Source of the DNA: Hyaloperonospora brassicae
Taxonomy: Eukaryota > Oomycota > Peronosporomycetes > Peronosporales > Peronosporaceae
Direction of reading: 5' to 3'
Length of the DNA stretch: 64,000 nucleotides
NCBI GenBank assembly: GCA_947650285.1
Contig: CANTFL010000056.1
Location: 248,001-312,000 of the forward strand
A program made the position numbers and the translations under genes. The notes beneath the pieces were generated by a model. The model did no database searches, was not told the DNA's origin, and saw only the letters and a program-made list of their open reading frames with translations. Below, in pieces: positions 9,615-19,384 of this stretch (position 1 is its first letter; each line of letters opens with the position of its first letter).

Positions 9615-10005
9615 TGTAACGGGGCACACCCTTGCGTGAACTTAACGCAAGGGATTTGGGTGCCCCGACGGACGTACACGTGGCGAGCGAGGAAGCGTAG
9701 GTAGGGTAAAAGTAGAACTGTTATATTAATAAATTAAGTCTTTAAACTACTGTCTCTTCGTTTGACTTAATTCAATTATACTAATATAACTGCATGTATG
9801 GTGACGTCTCGTCACCACTCATTGCGCGCGTCTTGCGGCGATTGGTGGGTTGATATCATCACGATATCAACCAATGAACAGACCCTTTGGTCGACCCTTC
9901 AATATCACCACTTTGGTGATATTTTTTAAAGAATATCCATCTTTATATTCTTTATTGTCACTTTCCTTAAAGTGACAATTTCATGTAACGGGCTGCCCCG
10001 TTACA
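9615..10005 (-). repeat. Element A 5' LTR
   Basis: 391 bp, TGTAACGGGGCA ... GCCCCGTTACA, paired with 2017-2407 and followed by the target duplication ATAGT. It should carry the promoter for gag-pol on the minus strand. Confidence 0.95.
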
Positions 10006-12231
10006 ATAGTCATATGTTTTGAGGTTCTGTTGGTTGACATTAAACAGAATTGAATTTAAAACAAAAGTTATGCATCGACTTCTCCCGAACAGACAATTTG
10101 GTCACTTATTGAATTGAGAGCGGTCTTTATCTATACAAACTTCGCCGTTAGTTGTTTAGCCAGGCGGAACATCAGTTCTCAACCCCCTCCCACCAACTGC
10201 GATCGGACGCAGGGATCTCAACGTTTCAGATTCATGATCGCTAGACGGATCAAGTGGTGAGAAGGCTCGCGGATCAAGCATCACCCCTGGCAAAGGCGAC
10301 TCTGGGAGAGCTCTTGAATGCGCTTGCGATCGAGTGAAATGTTTTTACTTCATCCACCCCACGTTTGACCGAATGAAGCATTTCCACCCTATCAACCCCT
10401 ACCTCCTAAACGGTCAAGTCCAGCTTCAACTCAAGTCGACCAAGAAGAGTGCAACCCGCCCCACCGACTGGTGCACAAGGTGAGCAAGAGGATACAGAGC
10501 ACAGAATCGGGGTACCCCCTCTGTTAGTCGGTCGTTCGGGCCCCAGTGGAGAGTCGGGATCACAAGGAATAAATGATAACCACTCCATTATAATGGTCCG
10601 CGTGCCCGGACCTTCTGGTGACTCGAAATTCCACCGTGAATCTCTGAGAGAATAAGTTTAAATCAGGACTGAATCTGAGATAGAAGCGCCAGCGAAAAAT
10701 AGATCGTCGCAGACGCGTGAGAATGATGGATCTCCGGATCGTCAGAGTTATAGGAGGGACTTTTACGACAAGAAATAAAAGAGGAAGTTAGGTCGGACGA
10801 ATTAAGAGAACATTCAATTTCCTCGTGAGGCCTATTCAGGGACCATTGTAAATCGCGCTGCAAAGCTATAGTTGCAGGGTAAATATCGTAGGGGACTCAT
10901 TTTACAAATTTTCATTCATATCAAAGGAGCCATCAGAATTGATGTATAAAGAAGCGAAGCGTTTGGACGACTTATAAAAGCCGGCCGCGGTGAAACGACA
11001 TCGAAATGTCTACATGAACAGGCAAGCCGAAGACAAGGTCAAGACGGAGAAGATGGATAAAGCCTCACAGTCAGTGGATCGCGAAGTGAAGTTTGAAGAT
11101 TGGCAATTTGACTAAATTAGCCAGGGTTACCTTTTAAAGAAACTAAATAATTTGTTGTCGGGTGACCCTGTTCTAAAGCCGATCAGGCCGCATCTGACCG
11201 GATCGCTACGCAGACCAATACCAGCACTTAAACCAATTCCCAATCGGTTAAAGGCGCTCCGGTGTCTAATTAACCTACTAACGGTGACGGATTTACTGCT
11301 GGACTGGTCGATATACAAACTGTACTATAATACAACCACAATCGAGTGATCGCAGCCGGGCGGTCGCGGTTGAAGACATTGAATTTACTCATAGGCATTC
11401 GTGACACTGGAGATAACCCGATCCCACCGATCGGCACCACGGATAACGGATCACGCCGCGAGTCACGATGGATCAAGTATATATACCGATCAATGATTAC
11501 CCCAAGAATGAACACACTGGATCGTCCCGTTATGCTTCAGCGTAGTCAAAAGAAGACTCGAACAAATCGTTTGAGATCCAACTAATGTAGCTAGTGAATA
11601 AGGGCACGGATCAATTGCGAAAAAAACTTGAACGGGATGAGGAAGAGGCGCAAGCGAGAAACCACTGGCGACGCAGTAAATGATTAGCGTGGAACACGAT
11701 CAGGTAAATTACTGTTTTCGAGCAGCAGTGAAGCAATATGAGCTAAAACAAGAAAGAATGAACGACGTATGATTGGCTATTCACCCTCTCGAACGGGAGA
11801 TTGATATGGTAGATGTATATATGAAGTCGGTTAAATCGCGTCTTGGTAGATCGCACGACCATGATCGTGAGCGCCGATACTAAGGAATAAGATATTACCG
11901 CAGCTATCAACGGCAGGGGCGGTAGATAATGGTGGGTTTTTTAACCATATAACTCAGATGTCTGTGATGTCCGAGCAAAAAAACTCTTCCGGACGAGAGA
12001 AGAATAAAGAACGAGCTAGAAACTGAATCAGTAAGGTAAATTCAGCGTTCCTACGCGATCAAGCGCCTCATGAGGAGAAGTACCTGGCGTTCAGAAATCT
12101 ACTTACCGGACCGGTTCGTGACTAGTATAACTAACACAGTCTGTCGACAAAGACTTCAAGATGGCACTTCTGGAAGGCATTATGGACAAACACGGAGGAG
12201 GAAACGTAATTTCGGTTTAGAGACTCTCCCG
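10006..12231. other. Degenerate gene-poor DNA
   Basis: No intact gene is seen. Short plus-strand stretches (10449-10655, 11600-11700) are charged and look like eroded coding DNA, possibly an old retroelement gag, but I cannot identify them. The segment ends where the E-family LTR begins. Confidence 0.4.
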
Positions 12232-13183
12232 CAGAATAGTAGTTATTTAATTTTGTAGTACAATAGTCTCAACGTACAAACACAACAAATGCCGAATTAA
12301 GTCGGCGACACGGGCTACTACGTTAGGATAAATCACTACGTGTTTAACCTCTTCGGGGTTTAGTTGTGGCTCGCGCTTGACCGATTCCTTACAACCAATT
12401 TCTCCAGAGGCCTGCCCGAGCTTAGCAGACTCGAAACCTCTCTCTTCCTGTGGCTTCACACCAAAGGATGAAAGCCGACGCTTACGCGTTTTGACAGGTC
12501 ACCGGGCGCAGTGTATGCTCGACTAGAGGACTTTCGGTGCCCTCGGCTGAGGCCCACCGACTTGGCGTTCGACAAGACTTTAAACGGTGCCGTCTATTGG
12601 GTCACCTGCTTGTCACTCGACAAGCCTAACAACGGTCCCTTCACTAGGTTTACCGGCTCGTCGACGACGAGACTCCTTCTTTCGCTAGTAGCGAGCGCTG
12701 CCCCACCCGGGCCTTCCTAAACTCTTGGTGCTACCAGTCGATAACTCTACAAGCTATGCCTCTCGATGTTCGACGGCAGGCATAATATAGCCCACGCAGG
12801 GACTTACCTTAAGTGTACGCGTGTCTTGGACTTAGAAAATTATGAACTGTATTGATTATCACTCTTCCTCTTCCTGAACGCGAATGGGTTCTTGAGTGGC
12901 ACTACTTCGTCCCCCTCATCATCATATACTAATGCCTAGTGTTTTGGATCATTCCTAATGTCATTCTCTGATCTTCTCGCGTCGAGTCTTCACTCGTCGA
13001 GTCTTCACTCGTCGATTCTTCACTCGTCGATTCTTCACTCGTCGATTCTTCACTCGTCGATTCTTCACTCGTCGATTCTTCACTGTCGAGCCATGATTGG
13101 CCGCCGTCGACGCGCTTGGGTTTCTCCCGTCTGGTTCACCCCTCCTATAGTCAATTCAAGAGCATGGAATACCTCGTTTGGCA
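12232..13183 (-). repeat. Element E 3' LTR
   Basis: Matches 39136-40011 and the reverse complement of 829-1765. It contains about seven 15-bp tandem units (12975-13085) against about two in the right copy. An internal start at TGAACC (plus-strand GGTTCA at 13133-13138) is possible because the purine run AGGAGGGG precedes it. The left terminal bases have diverged from the TACCA end of the other copies. Confidence 0.7.
12975..13085. repeat. 15-bp minisatellite in E LTR
   Basis: Tandem units of the type CGTCGATTCTTCACT, with some units GTCGAGTCTTCACTC. The equivalent arrays are at about 935-1020 (about six units) and 39885-39915 (about two units), so copy number varies between copies of one LTR. 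The Ser/His/Leu repeat read across it is not a gene. Confidence 0.85.
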
Positions 13184-13757
13184 ATATTCGATACCACAGC
13201 TGCCCCGGTCGTGATACGAACCTAACCGGCGAGTGTCTCGACCAGTGTCTTTCTCTCACCACGAATCGTCCAGCTTGAGCTTGCTCTTCTCTCTTTCGTC
13301 GACCCATGGTACGCTTCGACTTGTCATGCTTGCTCTCACTCCTGTAGCTGGATTGACGTTGTGTCTTTCTGCAATGCGTTATTCTACTCAGTCTCATTCA
13401 CCAGACACGCCACCCAGTCCAGTCAATTCCGCTGCTTGCGTTATGGTGGGTGTTGTAATTTGTCTCGCTCACATACCATTCCGTCCTGACTCCTTGTGAT
13501 CTACGGTGCTCTCATGCTCTTCTTCGCTTTAGATCAACTTGTCTTCTAGTGCTGTCGGTCCGGGGAACGCCAGTCCGCCCATCGATTTGCTTCTTGGAGC
13601 TTTCAGCGTACTACCATTTATCTTTGTTTCATCGAGTTCGCCTGATCGGCTCGAAGCTGCGGTGGGATTTCAACGATTGCAGCCTGGCCATCAAGATTAT
13701 CTGCCCTGTGATCCTTGTTTGCAAGCGTTTTCATCTTCCAGAAATCGCTTTGGTGAT

Positions 13758-16660
13758 ATGTCGGACGTCGGCGTTGAGAACTCGACCATCATTGCTGAGC
13801 TCCGTCAGACGCTGAGAGGCATGGAACACCGGACCCAGCAGCGTGAGATAGATCTTGTGAGGATCATTGCCCTTTTATTGGAGACTTCACGGCCGTTGCT
13901 TGATGCGGCAACACGTCAATCCATTTGGCAGGCCACGTCTCTCGCCGACTTAGCCGTCCTCGCCGGTGCAGATGTCGTTGTGTCCCTCGACCACACGGAC
14001 TCGGTAGCTCGGTCGTGCGTAGCGCTTGAGCAGTCGTAGCGGGTAGCGCAGCACGTCGTCGACGTATGGAAGCTGCGATCGCCGATTCAGTGAACCTGCA
14101 AACTTAACTGAAGACTACCCATGTGGAAGCTGCGATCGCCGATTCAGTGAACCTGCAAACTTAACTGAAGACTACCCATGTGGAAGCTGCTACTTTGCAG
14201 GCAGCTGCGTTGAGGATCACCGGCGTCTTTGAATCACTAAAAAGTCGATCTTCACTCTTGATACGGAAGCCTCTCGTGTGTCTTCCCAGCGCGCTGAACA
14301 GCTTTAGTCAGCAGAGTGGATGATCTCTAGCTTGCAACTAGCCATCCAAGCGCAGGACCGCGAAGTTTTCGACTTACTGGTCGACTCGCCGAGTCTCGAG
14401 CCCAACGAACCGCTATCCGTGGAATCGCGACGGCGTACTATCGCCAGTTGCAAGAAGCTACCATAGTCATGTGTAATGGCGGCGACCACGCCTTGCGCTC
14501 TGCTCCAGGACTCATTTACTACCAGCGTCGCGTAATCAGCGGCTTGCGGAACAGACTTCGGAATCCTCGTGGTTCATGGCCCCTTGATCCAAGTCTCACT
14601 GTTGCATCTATCACCGGCGTTGACGCTTCGGGTTTAAATCCTCGTGAACTCGATCGAAATTCTCGCTTGTGTGATCTTCTCACTCAGCGGTTTCCTGACG
14701 TCGTCTCACTCGGCTCGGCGGCGGGGTCGCAATTACGATCGCTTTGGATAGAATCGGTTGGCTTGTCATCGACTGGTGTTTTGCCCAGCGAAGCTCGATC
14801 TGCGTTGATGGATCCCGTTCCCCTCGGACGCCTCATGCCACTCCTACCCTCGAAGCCGTCGACTGGATCGCGCATCACGTACTTGCCTTCTTTACCTCCT
14901 GCATCTCCGTACCGTGGTGAAGTATCTACTGAAGTTACTTAGCGTGTACCGTCAGTTCCGGTAACTCCAATCCAGTCTTCCCACTCGCCAAGTCCGATTT
15001 CTTCGTCCATTCAACCGTTGTCGACGACGTCTTGGCCTTAACTTCCCGCTTCAGTGTCGGTTGTTTCACCACCGGCCCCGACTGAAAGCGATGGTAAAGT
15101 GTCATCCTTACCATCGCCTGCCACCTCGTCGTTGACCGCGTCTCCTTCCTCGACCGCGGCTCCTCTATCATTGGCTACGACGTCAGGGATGTCGACTACT
15201 GTATCCACGTCTGCGGGTCTCGAACCAGCATCTTTACCCCCTAGTTCGGTTGCCGCGCGCTCGCGTGAGTCTCTAAGACGTGATCACGGTCGTCACACAC
15301 ATGTGTCAACTGGAACCCGACAAATTGGTCCTCGAGTTTCTGGATCGGTGTCGGTGACTTCGTCGACTTTGCTGACGTCCGTAACCACAGCGACTTTGTT
15401 GACGTCGGTGACCACTTCGACCATATTGACGTCGATTCCCGCGTCTCCGATCGTGTTTGTCTCGGTTCTACCGTCGCCTTTCGCGTCGCCTGCCGTTCCC
15501 GCGACCTCATCGCCATCAAGCTTTGTCGATGCCACCGCGCATCCGGCGACAACGATGAAGAAACGCAAGTCGGGTCGTTCGTCCGCGTCCACGCCCACCA
15601 AACGTTCCCGGCAGGTGTCTACACCGGAGGCTAGTTCCATCGTCTCTTCAGCTGCACCTCAGGCAATGTCGACTCTCCGATCAAGCATTTCGTCGGCTGA
15701 GGCCATTGAAACAGCTGAAGCATATGTCGCACCTTCCATTCAAGCATCGGTGATGTTGGAGTTGCCTCCCTCGTTGTGTATACCTCTGTCAGTGCTTCGA
15801 ACCCACGAGGCCCAGGATGCGGCACGTGATTCTAGTCATACTCTCGCGATGCGGCAAAGTGTGGATATGACGTTTTACCACCATGGCTCGGCTTCGTGTT
15901 GGGCCCATATTACTGCCGCTCGGTCGCCTCTTCGCCGGGAAGATATCCATGGACGGTCTGTCGATATGGCTAAATTCGTGTCAGAGACTGCTCTTCGCGC
16001 GATGATGGACGTGTTTAACCCTTCTTATCCCTGTCAGATGACTCTCGGTTTGTTCCCGGACTCACCGATGTTTGTGGCGGCGGCTAGCCGTGATGATGCT
16101 CGAACCAGACTCTCACCTGCTAAAAGGTATCACCAGACGAACAGTATGCTTGACGCTGACTGAGAAGCTTGGGTCCGATTCCGCGGGTTCCGTCACGAAG
16201 TCGACGGTGATGGGACATTTAATTCTCGATTGAAGGTGCACGTCGCATTATGGGAGAGGGGTCATTGGCTCGTCGAGTCTAGCGTCCTGATGGGATGCAA
16301 CCAGACTTTAAATCTGCCTGGTCGACTGCTGATGTAAGAACTCTTTTCGCGCATTGGTCGGAAACCTTTGATACACTCAAGCGTCGTGGATACCTCTTCC
16401 GACTGGTGGTAAAGTCCCTCAAATGTATTTTCGATAAAGCTGTCTCCGTGCGGATGCCGGAGGGACCGACCCCTGCGCTCGATCCCGAGCTCTATTTTGT
16501 GCCCCACTACCCACTTTTGAGTCACGCGTGGATTCCTTCCTGTCCTGACTGGTTTGCCGAGCTCGTTGCGTTGGATACTTCGGAGACCTGGTGGGTCTAT
16601 TGGTTGACTCATCCGGGCAGGGTACCCTTACAACACTTGTTTCCGACCACGCCATTCTGA
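13758..16660 (+). pseudogene. Reverse-oriented extra gene of element E
   Basis: Plus-strand gene inside a minus-strand element, between its 3' LTR and the chromodomain. The likely start is the ATG at 13758 (open to 14039, helical, charged). After a 57-bp tandem duplication the frame resumes at 14448-16163 with two in-frame stops (at 14940 and near 15040), then shifts to 16295-16660. The middle is very Ser/Thr/Pro-rich. A basic patch KKRKSGRSSASTPTKRSR near 15556-15610 resembles a nuclear localisation signal. The C-terminal part has aromatic, more globular stretches (WFAELVALDTSETWWVYW). No known family is recognised. The same gene lies in E-prime. Confidence 0.6.
14067..14180. repeat. 57-bp tandem duplication
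   Basis: Two exact 57-bp units start at 14067 and 14124, and a third partial match starts at 14181. The period is a multiple of three, but each unit carries a TAA in the frame that continues into the downstream protein, so the duplication breaks the gene. Confidence 0.9.
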
Positions 16661-17089
16661 GTTTTTAGTATTTGTGCCCGCGGGCGTTGTCGAGAGTGAT
16701 GTGGTGTCTCGAACCGTCGAGGACGTTGATCCCAACGAACCCTCTCCTCCAATTGTGATCCTCGTTGCCCCGGTTCTTGAAATCGTCTTGACACGCAGAG
16801 TTTTGTTACCTCGGTCGCCTAGCGATTCACTTCGCAACTTGATGAATTTGCGATTAAATTGCCATCATCTAATTTATGTAGTCATTCTGGCCGGTTATTT
16901 GTCTCGTCGAGTTTTAACTCGTCTAGTGTTGACTCGTCGATTCTTTAGGCAATTTATTTAATTAGTTCCGTTCGTTTCTTCCATGCAACTTGAACGATAA
17001 CGCAGTTGCTTAACTCTTCATCTATGCGTGCGTGTCACTACAGAGATAAGGGTATTGGTAGCTGTGGTGCATGGTTAACATTTGTCTGC
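16661..17089. other. Spacer between the E extra gene and pol end
   Basis: No gene recognised. It lies between the two convergent genes of element E and contains TCGTCGA-rich stretches near 16900-16940 like those of the LTR minisatellite. Confidence 0.4.
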
Positions 17090-17109
17090 TACCCGAATTA
17101 TCTTTAACC

Positions 17110-17520
17110 GATTCTCACGCTCCTTCTGCCGAAGGTAATCGTATAACAGACTTCCGCATTACAGATTAGATACGGCTCCCATGTCGATGTGTCGTAGACC
17201 TTCCACTTTACCAGGAACCGTCGCTAAGTCCTGCCGATGCTCGTCGAGAGGGGTAAGTCTTCATCCATGATCGACTTTACTTCATATCGCCCGCTCGCTT
17301 CACCTGGCCCCCTACTATCATCAGGTAGGAGTTCTTCATCGAAATATAAACAATTAGCCTCCACGAGTCCGATTACCAACCGTCTAGTAGGACGTTCACC
17401 ATTGTCTCTGACCTTCTTCAAGCGTGATACATGTACGATTGGATAGAATTGATACCCACTCTTGTCGGGTACTTCCAAGGCGAAAGCAAAATCGTCCACT
17501 TGTCGCTTTATGCGGAACGG
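17110..17520 (-). pseudogene. Element E integrase C-terminus and chromodomain
   Basis: Minus-strand reading gives an SH3-like integrase tail (VDDFAFALEVPDKSGYQFY, VHVSRLKKV) and an acidic hinge. A chromodomain follows (RYEVKSIMDEDLPLSTS, then RRFLVKWKVYDTSTWEP) with a UAG in its middle. It fits the end of pol in the common oomycete chromodomain Gypsy family. Confidence 0.8.
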
Positions 17521-18841
17521 CGCCTGCCATCGATAAACCAGTTTATTCGTTAGACCAGGATCAACTTTCTTCGTGAACAGCCATACTTGATCCCCTTCTT
17601 CGATTCTGTTTTCGTCTGGAGATTTTATTCCTTCATCTTGTTGCCTTGCTTCTTGAGTATGACCTGATTGCGCTGTTCGTGAGAGGGTCGTCGTTTCGCC
17701 GGGCTTAGCCTTTCATTGTATTCTCTTGCTCGTCGAGAGTTCGCGCTAAATTGGTATTCCTTCGCGGGCCTGAGCGCTATCTCTCTTTGGCTATTAATTT
17801 CGCGTCTCTACATGAATGGGTCGGATAAGCCTATCACTTTGTCTACTCCATCCGGTGTTATCCGGATCGGCTCGGTCATAGCCTTTAGTGTAGAGTGTGC
17901 ATCCCGACCAGGAACTAGGTAGAGATGGGTCTCCTTTCTTGTAGAGGCTCTGAACTTATTGATCGCGTGTACCAATAGCTCGGCAATGTCGTCCGATTCT
18001 GTTTAAAGAGGGTCGTTTCTGTACATTTGCACTGTCTGATCTATTGTCTATACGCTGCGTTCTTGTTGTTCATTTGCTTGAGGTCTGTAACTCAACGTAG
18101 CTCTGGATTTAGAACTCATCATCTCGCCGAATGTTTGAAACACATCACTCATGAATCTCGGGTCTATATTATGGTGAATGAGGCTGGAATCTCCAAAACG
18201 ACGAATGATATTTTCTTTTAAGCCTTCGCAACTTCTAATGCACCTGTTGCGCTCATGGCTTTCGCAATCACAAAATCCGCGCAGTGATCTTGAAACAGAT
18301 GCAGCGCCATATTTCCTCGTCGGGTTGTCGGTAAAGGTATGACAAATTCAATTGCTACCACGTATAAAGGTCGGTCGGATACGACATTAGCTGGCAAGTG
18401 TCCTCTAAAATGAGGTGTGCTCTGAATGGTACTGCAATCTTCACATTAATGTATGTGTTTTGCTACATAGGCGTAGAGTCAGGTCCAGTAAAAGTCGTAC
18501 TTCACTCGGTGAAACGCCCTCACGATTCCTTAATGTCCGTCATCCACGGAGTCATGACAGTTTACCAGAACCTTATCGATCGGAGTCGCTGGGATAAATC
18601 AATCGTAACAATAGGTCTTCGTCTATTGACTCCCTCGACTCGCAACGCCGGCCTAAGAGATAGAGTATGCCATCCTCGCTCAGTACGAAACGATGTACGA
18701 TTTTCCCAGCGTAGCAAATCTGTAAATGGGTCAGCTTGTTGAAGTCGTCCCTAAAACCATCTTAAGCGCTGCCCAGTTCTGTCCTTCATCTTGATCTTTC
18801 GAGATACTGTCTCTTCATTCGGAATGTACGACTAACGGATC
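17521..18841 (-). pseudogene. Element E integrase core, eroded
   Basis: Minus-strand fragments with several stops and shifts. They include FVLSEDGILYL, the zinc-domain region, and a core stretch readable around 18220-18340 with several frame changes (TGALEVAKA end). The Copia element interrupts the domain at 18841; RNase H of the same gene resumes beyond it at 23902. Confidence 0.7.
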
Positions 18842-19370
18842 TGTTAGTGAGTGATGTTGCGGCGACATGTGCAGGATGTATATTGCATATTAGGTTAGTT
18901 GTATTGTTTTTTGGTAGGGTTATCATGTGGAATGTTAGCGATGACTACGGAGCAACAGATTGGCTCAGTCGTTTGGGATGGGGGATTCCAATCGGGTGAG
19001 TGCGGGTTCGAGTCCCGCCGTATGCAAGTTAATTGTGACTGACACTCACGACCTGGTGTTTGGGGTTCACCAGAACTGCGACCCACCCGCAGTTACGGCC
19101 CCCACAACCACGCAATCGTTTTCATTCTGCATATGACGAAGCAGAGTTTTTACCAAAGGTATATTACGAGACGTAATTACCCTGTGATAGGTAAAACAAA
19201 AAGCGGTGGAGACAGGGCACAAAATCGGTGGCTGAGAGTCACCGGCTTCTACCAGCCATTCGTTTTTGAAGATAAGGACAACATAAATACAACTCACTTT
19301 TCGGTTTTCATCCCCGGCCGTAAGCCGTCTTCATCTATCAAAAGCTCCATAGCCCAGTTATATTCTAACA
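18842..19370 (+). repeat. Copia 5' LTR with tRNA-like box pair
   Basis: 529 bp, TGTTAGTGAG ... TATTCTAACA. Inside it, TGGCTCAGTCG (18961-18971) matches a pol III A box. GGTTCGAGTCC (19005-19015) matches a B box within a perfect T-arm, GCGGG-TTCGAGT-CCCGC (19002-19018). The flanking acceptor bases do not pair. Confidence 0.93.
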
Positions 19371-19384
19371 GATTATGAGCCCAA
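19371..19384 (+). other. Copia primer-binding site (initiator tRNA anticodon region)
   Basis: Directly after the LTR the sequence GATTATGAGCCCA contains TTATGAGCCC. This is complementary to the anticodon stem-loop GGGCTCATAA of initiator Met tRNAs, as in Drosophila copia, which is primed by a half-tRNA. The ATG in this site is also the start codon of the polyprotein at 19375. Confidence 0.75.

Larger units (their letters stand above)
2017..10005 (-). mobile_element. Gypsy element A (chromodomain type, antisense gene)
   Basis: Complete LTR retrotransposon of about 8.0 kb on the minus strand. The LTRs are 391 bp each and a 5-bp target duplication ATAGT flanks it at 2012-2016 and 10006-10010. 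Reading leftwards from 10005 the order is 5' LTR, primer-binding site, gag, protease, RT, RNase H, integrase, chromodomain, polypurine tract and 3' LTR. A second gene runs rightwards from 2540. Only a few lesions break it: a double stop in gag (shared with B and C), a +1 in gag near 8687, a UGA at 7378, UAA codons at about 5335 and 5025, and a +1 in the antisense gene. It is the least damaged copy here. Confidence 0.95.

Noticed and set aside
13549..13815. 88-codon frame duplicated at 197-463
   Set aside because: It is a shifted frame of the longer ORF at 13539-14039; its duplication only reflects the inverted E copies.
18950..19030. Functional tRNA gene in the Copia LTR
   Set aside because: The T-arm is perfect but the bases that should form the acceptor stem (about 18954-18960 with 19019-19025) do not pair, and no convincing anticodon arm is seen.
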